A stretch of DNA of 33,318 nt from Candidatus Woesearchaeota archaeon (GTDB lineage: Archaea > Nanobdellota > Nanobdellia > Woesearchaeales > GW2011-AR4). The notes below the pieces were generated by a model. It was not told the origin of the DNA. It did no database searches and saw only the letters and a program-made list of their open reading frames with translations. The stretch spans positions 1 to 33,318 of the forward strand of contig JACPMW010000018.1 of the NCBI GenBank assembly GCA_016185805.1, read 5' to 3'. The translations under genes and the position numbers were made by a program. Below are positions 9,653-18,765 of the stretch, in pieces (position 1 is the stretch's first letter; each line of letters begins with the position of its first letter).

Positions 9653-9946
9653 ATGAAAAAAACAATATTTAGCCTGATTGCGATATTTGCTATTGGATTG
9701 GTGATAGCGGGATGCGCAAAGGGGGTGCGGGAGGCTGCAGCCGAATCGCCGGATGAGGAAGCAGATGGCATTGTTGTAAATGACATGGAAAATGATACAT
9801 CAGGTGCCACAGACACGAACATTGCAGGTGATACAACGACTGGAGGCACAACTAGTGGTGATACCGCTGCAGACACAACCACAAGTGGTGATACAACTAC
9901 AGAAACCAGTACGCAGGATACAACCGGAACTGGCACAACTTATTAA
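9653..9946 (+). CDS. Small Thr/Asp-rich putative lipoprotein
   Basis: Strong Shine-Dalgarno (aaggaggtttgaag ATG). MKKTIFSLIAIFAIGLVIAGC lipobox, then a low-complexity DTTTGGTTSGDT... tail. Confidence 0.75.
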   Translation: MKKTIFSLIAIFAIGLVIAGCAKGVREAAAESPDEEADGIVVNDMENDTSGATDTNIAGDTTTGGTTSGDTAADTTTSGDTTTETSTQDTTGTGTTY

Positions 9947-10081
9947 ATTTTTTATTTAATTATTTTCATATAAAAGGAAGATAGCTTTAAATATTAATTC
10001 TAAGTCCCAGTTTTGTGATGGATAAAGAGGTGAATAGAATACTTAGATATATCATTTGGACATTGATACTTCTCACTTAAA

Positions 10082-10546
10082 ATGCCAAGTGATCTGAAAA
10101 TGAAGACAGACATAGTTGTTGCAGGGCTTATTTTCAACAAGGATAAGGTTCTTTTGGTCAAGCACAAAAAGCTTGGCTTATGGCTGCCTGTGGGAGGGCA
10201 TATTGACAAGAATGAAACTCCTGATGAAGCCCTATTGAGGGAAATAAAGGAGGAAACTAATCTGGAAGTCAGGATTCTCAGCAAGAATAAAATGAGCCTT
10301 GATGGAAATGTCAAGAAAAATCTGGCTGTGCCTTTCCACGCCAATGTGCACTCTGTCGGAGACCATGACCACTGCTGCTTTTTTTATTTGTGCAAATCAC
10401 TTAATTCAAAAAAGCTGAAAATAAACAACGAGCTTGATGATTTCAAATGGATTTCAAAAAAAGAGTTGAAAAGCAAGGGAATTCCTGCAGATGTCGGGAA
10501 TATTGGGTTGAAAGCGTTTGGGCTGTATGAGAGATTGACAAATTAA
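10082..10546 (+). CDS. NUDIX hydrolase
   Basis: Nudix box GGHIDKNETPDEALLREIKEETNLEV. Confidence 0.9.
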   Translation: MPSDLKMKTDIVVAGLIFNKDKVLLVKHKKLGLWLPVGGHIDKNETPDEALLREIKEETNLEVRILSKNKMSLDGNVKKNLAVPFHANVHSVGDHDHCCFFYLCKSLNSKKLKINNELDDFKWISKKELKSKGIPADVGNIGLKAFGLYERLTN

Positions 10547-11109
10547 CCCGATAAACTAATAATTCCAAACAATATAAACAAAACAGAGGTTGCAATTTTT
10601 ATTGTTCTTGCTGGCAATTTTCCTGCTGCTTTAGCTCCTACAAATACGTTCAAGCCAATTGCCAATACAAGCGCCAAAACTGTGCCGACCAATATGTGCC
10701 AAGGCAATAAATATTTCGCAGCCAGCAAGCCAGAACTTATCTGTGTTTTATCCCCAAACTCGCTTAATAAGACTGTAAGAAAGGCAACCAAAAACGGAGT
10801 TTTATTTTCAATTTTCTTTTCATCCTTCCCAGACTTCTTGAAATAAATTTTGCATAATCCATACAAACCCAGCAATATAAATGCAATTCCAACCAATATT
10901 TTTATTAAACCGGTTTTAATTGAAAAGCCAAAAAAATAGCCAAAAAATATTGCGATTGCATCCATAAAGGAATGCGCGATTAATGCGCCAAAGAAGACTT
11001 GAAAGGCTGACTTGTACCTTAACGCCAGCCCCAAAATGACCAGCTGTGTTTTGTCTGCTACCTCAGAAATAAATGTAAAAAACAATGCGATAAAAAATAC
11101 TTCCAGCAT
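10543..11109 (-). CDS. GDT1/TMEM165 (UPF0016) family cation transporter
   Basis: Duplicated E-x-(G/A)-D-K-T motifs: SEVADKTQLVILGLA and SEFGDKTQISSGLLAAKY. Confidence 0.88.
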   Translation of the reverse strand: MLEVFFIALFFTFISEVADKTQLVILGLALRYKSAFQVFFGALIAHSFMDAIAIFFGYFFGFSIKTGLIKILVGIAFILLGLYGLCKIYFKKSGKDEKKIENKTPFLVAFLTVLLSEFGDKTQISSGLLAAKYLLPWHILVGTVLALVLAIGLNVFVGAKAAGKLPARTIKIATSVLFILFGIISLSG

Positions 11110-11142
11110 ATTTGACTTAAATTAACGCAATGATATAAAAAT

Positions 11143-11736
11143 TTAACCTGTGAAAGCCCTTATCAATCCTGTAAAAACCTTGTATCCGTCAAATCCCGGG
11201 ATTGGAAGCATGTTGAAAATAAACAGGAACATGTTAATTCTTTGTGTAAGCATGAGAAGCAGATAATGCTTTTTCCTGTACTTTGTGTATTTTATGATAT
11301 ACCATGGCACAAGCCACAAAACCAAATTGACAAAAGGGCCTGCAAATGCAGTCAATGCAAACTGCAAATGAGTTCCATTTCCGCTTATGCCAACAAATCC
11401 AGGCACGAAAAACATGAAGCCAAAGCCTGTCAATTTTGAGATTATTGTGAATATTCCAAGCATCAGGGTGAAAGTGCTCCTGTAAAAAGCATAAAAAACT
11501 GCATCCAATCCAAACCCCATTGCGACAAACTTGTGCATCAATTCATGCAGGATGATTGCAGGCGCTGTTGCCATTATCGTGAACTTGAAGCCTTCAACAT
11601 CAAATCCTCTTTTGTAATGTGCCAATGGGTCATAATGCTCTTCTCTTCTTACGGGGATAATGCCGGAAAAGATGTAACCCACGAAAAAAGTCATCAAGAT
11701 TAAGTCTATTATTTCGCCTATAGTTATGAGGGGCAT
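11143..11736 (-). CDS. M50/site-2-protease-like membrane metalloprotease
   Basis: HELMH (HExxH) zinc motif, multiple TM helices, NMLPIPGFDGYKVF (NxxPxxxxDG). Confidence 0.85.
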   Translation of the reverse strand: MPLITIGEIIDLILMTFFVGYIFSGIIPVRREEHYDPLAHYKRGFDVEGFKFTIMATAPAIILHELMHKFVAMGFGLDAVFYAFYRSTFTLMLGIFTIISKLTGFGFMFFVPGFVGISGNGTHLQFALTAFAGPFVNLVLWLVPWYIIKYTKYRKKHYLLLMLTQRINMFLFIFNMLPIPGFDGYKVFTGLIRAFTG

Positions 11737-11840
11737 TTATTGTTGGATGGATTTATTGTTATTAAAAGTATTGTTTCATTACTTCAATCCAATTTGAACC
11801 TAAGGAAAGGTATTTATAAAGGGCTATACATACTTGTCTT

Positions 11841-12446
11841 ATGGCAAAGCAGTCATTTTTGCTCGTTTCGTTGCAGGAGGACAAGGCAAAGAAGCTGGCA
11901 CAGGTTGTATCGAATGAAAGCTGCAGGAAGATACTTGACTATTTGACCGAAAAAGAATCAACGGAAACAGAGCTTGCAGGAAAATTGCAGTTGCCCATTT
12001 CCACAGTCCATTACAATCTGAAGCAGCTTGAGGATGCTGGCCTTGTGTCAGCAGAGGAATTCCATTACAGCAAGAAGGGAAAGGAAGTGAAGCATTACAA
12101 GCTAGCAAATAAGTATATTATCATTGCACCGAAATCAACTTTTGGAATAAAGGAAAAATTAAAAAATATTTTGCCTGCTGCAGTTGCAGTTGCTGCTGTC
12201 GGATTTGTGATGCAGTTTATTTCGAGATACCAGCCTGCACCAGAAGCTTATGCAATTGCATCAAGGGAACTGGCGCAGGATGCTATTGCGTCAAAAATGG
12301 CTGTTGAGGCTACTCTGGCACAGCCAAATATTTACATTTGGTTTTTGATAGGGGCTTTGATGATGATAGCATTTTACATAGCTATTGAATATATAAGATA
12401 CAGAAAAATAAATGGAGGATTAAAATGGAAAAAACAAGCTATTTGA
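11841..12446 (+). CDS. ArsR-like winged-HTH regulator with C-terminal TM helices
   Basis: STVHYNLKQLEDAGLVSAEEFHYSKKGKEVKHYKL wHTH plus two TM segments; TATA-like tatttataaa at 11811. Confidence 0.82.
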   Translation: MAKQSFLLVSLQEDKAKKLAQVVSNESCRKILDYLTEKESTETELAGKLQLPISTVHYNLKQLEDAGLVSAEEFHYSKKGKEVKHYKLANKYIIIAPKSTFGIKEKLKNILPAAVAVAAVGFVMQFISRYQPAPEAYAIASRELAQDAIASKMAVEATLAQPNIYIWFLIGALMMIAFYIAIEYIRYRKINGGLKWKKQAI

Positions 12447-13192
12447 CAGCAATCCTTGGAATCGGATTGATTGTTGTTGCTTTGCTTTTGGCATTCAACA
12501 CAAAGTCCGATGTAATTGTAGACCAAAATGGATTGCAGAGGAATACAATAAGCGTCAGTGGAGTCAGTTCTTTGACTGTTGACCCAAACAAGGCAGAAGT
12601 CTATGTGAAGGTTGTGACGCTTGAGAAAACAGCGCAAGAGGCAAAGAACAAGAACAGCCAGATTTCAAAGCAAGTGATGGATGCCTTGAAGAAAGAAGGC
12701 GTCAAGGAAAAAGATATTGAGACATCTCAATTCAATATCTACCCAAGATACGAGTATGAAGAGGTTATTACACCAGACTTCAGGAGCCCATCAAAGCAAG
12801 TCTTGGTTGGATATGAAGTGACAAATGTGCTTAAAGTCACAACACTTGAATTGGAAAAGGCTGGAAAGCTTGTCGATGTTGCAGTTGACAATGGCGCTAA
12901 CAGCATAGACAATGTTGTGTTTGGATTGACAAAAGACAGGGAAAAGGAAGTCAAGCAGCAGGCAATGGTCGCAGCATCAAACGATGCAAGGGAAAAGGCA
13001 GTTGCATTGGCAACAAATGTCGGAGTTACACTTTTGAAGCCGATAACAGTCTCTGAATCGAGCTTCTACTACATGCCTTATGCCGCAAGGGCTGCAGTGA
13101 TGGAAAAGGCAGATGCTGCTGCACCAACTGTAATCAACCCGCAGAAGCTTGACATATCTGCCAATGTGCAGATTGTGTACGAGATTAAGTAA
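12425..13192 (+). CDS. SIMPL (DUF541) domain protein
   Basis: N-terminal TM, then ISVSGVSSLTVDPNKAEVYVKVVTLEKTAQEA...; overlaps the HTH gene. Confidence 0.85.
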   Translation: MEKTSYLTAILGIGLIVVALLLAFNTKSDVIVDQNGLQRNTISVSGVSSLTVDPNKAEVYVKVVTLEKTAQEAKNKNSQISKQVMDALKKEGVKEKDIETSQFNIYPRYEYEEVITPDFRSPSKQVLVGYEVTNVLKVTTLELEKAGKLVDVAVDNGANSIDNVVFGLTKDREKEVKQQAMVAASNDAREKAVALATNVGVTLLKPITVSESSFYYMPYAARAAVMEKADAAAPTVINPQKLDISANVQIVYEIK

Positions 13193-13267
13193 ATTTTTAT
13201 TTATTTTTTATTTTCTTTTTTGATGCTTATCCAAAAATTAATATAGTATTCCTTATTCTAAAAAAAT

Positions 13268-13624
13268 ATGACTGATTTAGTTGCCTGCCTTTCAACTGGG
13301 GAAAAGAGCCGGGCCCATGTTTCAAGGCTTGTGAATGATGCAGACTGGAATAATGTGTTTCTGGTTACAAATGATTTTGGGAAGGAAAATTTCAGGGCTG
13401 ACAGAATGGTTGAGTTTATTGTGGTTGACTTCCAGAAGCCTGTATTTGAGCTGATTGAAGACATAAAGAAAGGGCTTAGGGGCAAAATATCTGACTTGGA
13501 AGTGGCATTGAACATAGTTTCTGGCTCCGGAAAGGAGCACATGGCAATATTGTCTGCATTATTGAAGCTTGGAGTTGGAGTAAGGCTGATGGCAGTGACA
13601 AAAGAAGGGATTAAAGAATTATAA
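13268..13624 (+). CDS. Conserved-looking hypothetical protein, 118 aa
   Basis: Open frame with coherent composition; no family firmly recognised. Confidence 0.55.
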   Translation: MTDLVACLSTGEKSRAHVSRLVNDADWNNVFLVTNDFGKENFRADRMVEFIVVDFQKPVFELIEDIKKGLRGKISDLEVALNIVSGSGKEHMAILSALLKLGVGVRLMAVTKEGIKEL

Positions 13625-14230
13625 CCTATTTTCTTTTATTATCCTTATAAAATCTTCAACTTCTTTCTTAACATCCGCTTTCAAGACTGCAGATATTGCC
13701 ACAGCAGAGTCAGCGCCTGCCATTATGACCTTGGAAATGTTCTGCTTTGTTATGCCGCCTATTGCGACAATGGGCAAATTTGTCTTTTTCCTGACTTTTC
13801 TTATCATTGAAATGCCGCATGGCTTGCCTGCATCCTTTTTTGTTGAAGTTTTGAATATCGGGCTCAAGCCGATATAGTCTGCACCGATTTTTTCAGCCTT
13901 AACTGCTTCCTTTTCATTGTGGACAGTCAAGCCTATTATTTTGTTGCGAAGCAATTTTCTCGCAGAGCGGTATTTCATGTCTTCCTGGCCGAGATGGACT
14001 CCATCGGCGCCAACAGAAACAGCCAATTCAACATCATCATTGATGAGAAATATTACATTGCCTTTATCACATAATTTTTTGAGCTTAAGCGCTTCATTAC
14101 TGTTTGGATTGTTTTTCTCCCTGTATTGAATGATTTTGCAGCCTGCCTTTATGGCTTCTCTTACATCGTCAAGAATTCCTTTTTTGCTCAATCCGGAATC
14201 TGTTATGAAATAGAAGTCAATGCTCTTCAA
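13619..14230 (-). CDS. thiE: Thiamine-phosphate synthase
   Basis: [50 protein letters not shown]. Proposed TTG start at 14230 overlapping thiM; the long 5' extension to 14401 is antiparsimonious. Confidence 0.88.
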   Translation of the reverse strand: MKSIDFYFITDSGLSKKGILDDVREAIKAGCKIIQYREKNNPNSNEALKLKKLCDKGNVIFLINDDVELAVSVGADGVHLGQEDMKYRSARKLLRNKIIGLTVHNEKEAVKAEKIGADYIGLSPIFKTSTKKDAGKPCGISMIRKVRKKTNLPIVAIGGITKQNISKVIMAGADSAVAISAVLKADVKKEVEDFIRIIKENRL

Positions 14231-15023
14231 TCTTTGCCATTTGGGTGAGTTTTTTTGCATCAAGATTAAAGGCTTCGTCATATAAATTTTCCTTGAAAGT
14301 GCCAGGTCCTTTTGAATTTTGGGCTGCAAGCTCGCCTGCAATCCCGAAAGAAGCCAGTGCATATGCAGAGGCTTTTGCATAATCTTTTTCAACTCCTGCA
14401 AATGCCCCGATTATGGATGCTGCCATGCATCCTGTGCCTACAATAGAGCCCATCATCTGATGGCCATTGTTAACAAGATAAACTTTTTTGCCGTCTGATA
14501 TTATATCCTGCTTTCCCGTTATTACAACAGTTGAATTTGCCTTGTTTGCAAAATCTTTTGCCAAATCAGCTAAATTGGCTTCCACTTCTGTTGACTCAAC
14601 TCCTCTTGTTGTAACGTTCATGCCTGCAAGCTTTGCAATCTCGGAGGCATTTCCTTTGATTATATCGACTTTTATTTCTTTCAGAATTCTCAAAGCTTCA
14701 TTGTCCCTCAATTTTGTAGCTCCTACACCTACTGCATCCAATACAACAGGGATATTTTTCTTGTTTGCGCTCTTTCCGGCAGCAATCATTGAATCTATCA
14801 ATTCAGGGGTCAGAGTACCTATGTTCAAAACTAAAGAAGATGCGATTGCAGCCATGTCTGCAGATTCCTCTTTTGCATGGGCCATCACAGGCAATGCGCC
14901 GAAAGCCCTTGTCATATTTGCACAGTCGTATATAGTAACCCAGTTTGTGATGTGATGGACTAATGGCTTATTGCTCCTTACTTTCCCGAATATTTCAGAT
15001 ATCATAATGATTAGGAAATACAT
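14217..15023 (-). CDS. thiM: Hydroxyethylthiazole kinase
   Basis: [62 protein letters not shown]. Confidence 0.93.
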   Translation of the reverse strand: MYFLIIMISEIFGKVRSNKPLVHHITNWVTIYDCANMTRAFGALPVMAHAKEESADMAAIASSLVLNIGTLTPELIDSMIAAGKSANKKNIPVVLDAVGVGATKLRDNEALRILKEIKVDIIKGNASEIAKLAGMNVTTRGVESTEVEANLADLAKDFANKANSTVVITGKQDIISDGKKVYLVNNGHQMMGSIVGTGCMAASIIGAFAGVEKDYAKASAYALASFGIAGELAAQNSKGPGTFKENLYDEAFNLDAKKLTQMAKIEEH

Positions 15024-15030
15024 GCTATTT

Positions 15031-15594
15031 TTAAAGATTATTGCTCATATAGACAGAATACCCTGATTTTTTTGCAATCACCTTTACATTCCCAAAAACC
15101 TGCTCCATTTTTTTGCTTAAGGAAGCACCGCCTTTGTTATGCCTTGCAACCAGTTGAAGGCTTCCATTGGCTTTTAGATGGCTTTTTGATTCTTCTATTA
15201 ATCTGAAACATAATTCTTTTCCGGCTGTCTGGGGATTGCCTGTTGTCTTTTCATACAGATTGCCTTGGAAAATACCTGCATTTACATTGTTAAGCTTGGC
15301 ATTTTTCTTCGCAAGCATCACTGCCCTTTTGTTGATGTCAGTCATTGCAACATCTGCATTGAATATTTTTGCAGCAGCTATGCCAAGAATTCCTATCCCG
15401 CATCCGATATCAAGGACTTTATTGTTTTTATTGACAATCATATTTTCAGCCAAAATCAAAGTTCCCTTGTCAACCCTGTCCTTGGAAAAAATGCCGGAAG
15501 CAGTGCAGAACTCAAAATTTGTTCCCCTTATTCTTTGGCTTATCTTTTTCAAATCCAATGGGGATTTTTGCTCTTTAGAGTAATAATGTTCCAT
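15031..15594 (-). CDS. RsmC-like SAM-dependent methyltransferase
   Basis: [18 protein letters not shown]; domain similar to small methyltransferases acting on guanine N2. Confidence 0.82.
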   Translation of the reverse strand: MEHYYSKEQKSPLDLKKISQRIRGTNFEFCTASGIFSKDRVDKGTLILAENMIVNKNNKVLDIGCGIGILGIAAAKIFNADVAMTDINKRAVMLAKKNAKLNNVNAGIFQGNLYEKTTGNPQTAGKELCFRLIEESKSHLKANGSLQLVARHNKGGASLSKKMEQVFGNVKVIAKKSGYSVYMSNNL

Positions 15595-15620
15595 TTTAAT
15601 TTTTTAATTTAATATTGAAT

Positions 15621-15957
15621 TTTCAAACACTATGCGGAAGACCCACAACGGCGTAAATCCGTTGACACTTTAGGCGATATAAGGGACGTTCTCGGGTTTG
15701 AAATTTTAGTTCGTAATGAGTTTTAGTCAATGCACTTTGAATATTTGTCAAAAACCACCAGTCACAGATTGGTGGCATGATTACATTACTATAAGCATAG
15801 CGTGGTTTTGGACAGCGACATGCGAGTGAACTCGTTTCACTCGCTCACATGCCAATCAAAATTCCACTTATTGACTGGTAATTTTTGAGCACATCCAAAT
15901 TCCATGCAATGTTTTCGCTACACATAAACCACTTATCATAGATAAGTGGAATTTTGA
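15621..15957. other. Hairpin-dense intergenic island A (candidate structured RNA or decayed mobile element)
   Basis: Perfect stems: 15621-15628/15696-15703 (8 bp), 15646-15651/15659-15664, 15755-15760/15770-15775, 15822-15830/15836-15844 (9 bp), 15929-15937/15941-15949 (9 bp), 15856-15871/15942-15957 (16 bp). Confidence 0.65.
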
Positions 15958-15968
15958 TGTTTAAATTC

Positions 15969-16799
15969 CTAAACTTCTTCCTGCTCCATTATGCCGTAAA
16001 GGTTATATAAAATCCTGTCAACGCCCTTTACAAGATCAAGCCCTTTGCCTTCAACGACGATGCAATTTTCATTGTAATAGGCCCTGAATTTGTCGGATTC
16101 CTTGACGTAAAGAACCAATTTGTCCTTGTCCTCGCAAGTCACAATCGGGCGATTTTGGCAGGGCTCTGTCTCATTCCTGTCGCATGCGGCTATTGGATTC
16201 TTTTCGAATACTTTTGACATGTGGGTGTTGAAATCTGCAACTGCCAAGCCAATAAAGGAGAATTCCTTTCCAGTGGGATTGAACGTGACAAAAAATTCTG
16301 GCTTGCTGTCAAAAAATCCAGTATCCATGTTTCCTTCTATAACTATATCCTTCAAGTCTTTTGGAGAATACCTCAAGGCAAGGCTGTATATCCTGCTTCC
16401 TTTTGGGGATGTAAGCTGGGTGTACCACAATCCATCAAGGGTGACAAAGCTGTACACCCCTTTATACACATAGCCTTGCTCCGGCTTTAGCTTTCCTTTC
16501 AAGTTCTCGACATGCAGCTCCTCCAATGTCTTTGGCTCCTGCTTGTAGAAGATGCTGAAAGCAACGACTGCAGCAAAAAGCAGTACAATGGCTGCTATTG
16601 CAATTATCAGCGTCTTGTCAGATTTCTTCGGCTCCTGCTGCTCCTGCCTGTGGATTTCCTGCATTTTCTCTTCTATCTTATCATCAAGCTCCTTGGCTTC
16701 AGGCCCGAGCTTTTCCTCCCATTTTTTATATTCCTCCCTGTCGATTATGCCTGATTCAAGGCTTCCCTTCAAAATATCAAGCTTTTTTTTAGGATCCAT
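15969..16799 (-). CDS. Single-TM membrane protein of unknown function, large extracytoplasmic domain
   Basis: SHOCT-like N-terminus (LDILKGSLESGIIDREEYKKWEEKL), one TM, then a domain ending in PIVTCEDKDKLVLYV...ENCIVVEGKGLDLVKGVDRILYNLYGIM. Confidence 0.7.
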   Translation of the reverse strand: MDPKKKLDILKGSLESGIIDREEYKKWEEKLGPEAKELDDKIEEKMQEIHRQEQQEPKKSDKTLIIAIAAIVLLFAAVVAFSIFYKQEPKTLEELHVENLKGKLKPEQGYVYKGVYSFVTLDGLWYTQLTSPKGSRIYSLALRYSPKDLKDIVIEGNMDTGFFDSKPEFFVTFNPTGKEFSFIGLAVADFNTHMSKVFEKNPIAACDRNETEPCQNRPIVTCEDKDKLVLYVKESDKFRAYYNENCIVVEGKGLDLVKGVDRILYNLYGIMEQEEV

Positions 16800-17383
16800 T
16801 ATTGCAAAACACCCAGTATTCCATACACCAGCCTGTCTTTCACCATTATGAAGTCTGCATTCGATTTTGCTTCAGCGATAATGCAGCTGTTCTCTGCATC
16901 AATTTTTGTTGAATTTCCATGCATAAAGTAAATGACAGGCACATTTAAAGTGGAATCATTGCATGTTATGATGGGCAGGCTAAAAGAATTGTTTGTGGTG
17001 AATCCTTTCCTGACAAAAATGTTGTAATTTGCAAGGGTCAAACCCATCTGGTGATGCGCAAGCGCAATTGACTGGTTGTAAGTGCTGTTGAGGTCGTATG
17101 TTGCATCTATCTCCAGCTTATTTTGCAGCCTTGCAGCGAGGTTTCCTGTTGATTTTATATTCTTAACCTCATCCGGCAAAAAGCTGAAAGCAGCTTCCTT
17201 CCCATTAATCTTCGCAATCCAGATGTTCTGGGAAGGGTTTTTTACAAATTTAATGCCATTGTACTTGACTACCTCATTTGATGGGGAAAAGCCGAAAAAT
17301 ATGAAGCTGAATGAAGTTCCAATCATTATGAAGACAATGAACAGGATGAGCCACCAGTTTTTCCTTTCTTTCTTCTCTTTCAT
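16799..17383 (-). CDS. Single-TM membrane protein, apparent paralogue of the preceding gene's domain
   Basis: N-terminal TM, then ...LPIITCNDSTLNVPVIYFMHGN...ENSCIIAEAKSNADFIMVKDRLVYGILGVL. Confidence 0.68.
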   Translation of the reverse strand: MKEKKERKNWWLILFIVFIMIGTSFSFIFFGFSPSNEVVKYNGIKFVKNPSQNIWIAKINGKEAAFSFLPDEVKNIKSTGNLAARLQNKLEIDATYDLNSTYNQSIALAHHQMGLTLANYNIFVRKGFTTNNSFSLPIITCNDSTLNVPVIYFMHGNSTKIDAENSCIIAEAKSNADFIMVKDRLVYGILGVLQ

Positions 17384-17530
17384 AGTGATGCGAATAAATA
17401 TGGTTATTTAAAGATTTTTATTAATATCTAAGATTTCAAAGGCTTGATTATTCTAAAATCATTCAATCCCGTAAGACTCATGCAATGTTAGATATATTGG
17501 GTGCCCCTATACCAATGTTGAACAATAAAA

Positions 17531-17578
17531 AGATTTATATAGCTGTATATCGTTACCGCTATATCGGAAGCGATACAT
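17531..17578 (+). promoter_or_regulatory. TATA box and candidate PadR operator
   Basis: agatttatatag, then TGTAT...ATACA half-sites (17544-17548/17573-17577) and a TATATCG direct repeat (17546-17552, 17560-17566) just before the ATG. Confidence 0.5.
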
Positions 17579-18076
17579 ATGATGAAAGGCTACTTGAGGC
17601 TGATTGTGATGAAGACTCTTTCTGGCAAGAGGCTGTCCGGCTATGACCTGATAAAGGAAATTGAAAAAAAAACAGGCACCTGGAAGCCGAGCTTTGGCTC
17701 GATATACCCTCTTCTTGAGAAGCTGCTTAAGGAAAAGCTTGTAGAGTTTGAGGCTGAAGGAAGAAAAAAGCTCTATTTCCTGACAGATGAAGGGAAAAAG
17801 CACCTTGTAATGATTGACAAAAGCAAGAACACATTGGCTGACAGGCTTATTGCTGCATGGAAGGCCTTTGGAAAGATAACTGACAAGAGGGAGATGGGAT
17901 TCATGCTTGAAGTTTTCAACAGCATCAGGAAAGGCCATTTGCCATTCAAGGAGCTTCATCCAGAGCTGAATGAATTTCGTGCAACAATATTCGAGCTTTA
18001 CTCTACTGGAAAGGACAGGAAGAAGATAAAAGCTGTATTAAAGGAGACTGTCAAAAAATTAAGAGTAATCAAATGA
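17579..18076 (+). CDS. PadR-family transcriptional regulator
   Basis: LSGKRLSGYDLIKEIEKKTGTWKPSFGSIYPLLEKLLKEKLVEFE. Confidence 0.92.
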   Translation: MMKGYLRLIVMKTLSGKRLSGYDLIKEIEKKTGTWKPSFGSIYPLLEKLLKEKLVEFEAEGRKKLYFLTDEGKKHLVMIDKSKNTLADRLIAAWKAFGKITDKREMGFMLEVFNSIRKGHLPFKELHPELNEFRATIFELYSTGKDRKKIKAVLKETVKKLRVIK

Positions 18077-18759
18077 AGAAATCAGTCATAAAGCTCGAGA
18101 ATGTCTGGAAAATCTACAAGATGGGAAATGTTTCAGTAAATGCCCTTCAAGGATTTAGCCTGGATGTGAGAGAAGGTGAATTTGTAGCTCTAATGGGTCC
18201 ATCAGGATCTGGAAAGTCAACTGCAGTCAATATGATAGGATGTTTGGATGTCCCGACAAAAGGCAGGATAATGCTTGACAGCCATGATATTTCTGAGCTT
18301 CATGAATCAGAATTGGCCCAGATAAGGGGCAGGAAAATAGGATTCATATTCCAGCAGTTCAATCTTGTTCCTACGTTGACTGCAATCGAGAATGTGATGC
18401 TGCCCATGATATTTCAAGGTGTTCCTGAAACTGTCAGGGTGAAAAAAGCAAAGGAATTGCTTGAGCTTGTCGGCTTAGGAGACAGGCTTGAACATAAGCC
18501 ATCTGAATTAAGCGGGGGACAGCAGCAAAGGGTTGCAATCGCAAGAAGCCTTGCAAATGACCCTGAAGTAATATTGGCAGACGAGCCTACAGGGAACCTT
18601 GACAGCAAGACAGGAGCAAATGTGCTTGAGTTTTTGGAAAAATTGCACCATGATGAAAACAAGACAATCATAATGGTTACTCACGATCAAAATCTCGCAA
18701 AAATAGCAGAGAGAATAGAATTTTTGAAAGACGGAAGAATTGTAAAATCAACAAGGTGA
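18073..18759 (+). CDS. ABC transporter ATPase (LolD/MacB-like)
   Basis: Walker A GPSGSGKST, LSGGQQQRVAIARSLA, Walker B VILADEPTGNLD. Confidence 0.95.
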   Translation: MKKSVIKLENVWKIYKMGNVSVNALQGFSLDVREGEFVALMGPSGSGKSTAVNMIGCLDVPTKGRIMLDSHDISELHESELAQIRGRKIGFIFQQFNLVPTLTAIENVMLPMIFQGVPETVRVKKAKELLELVGLGDRLEHKPSELSGGQQQRVAIARSLANDPEVILADEPTGNLDSKTGANVLEFLEKLHHDENKTIIMVTHDQNLAKIAERIEFLKDGRIVKSTR

Positions 18760-18765
18760 ATAAAA

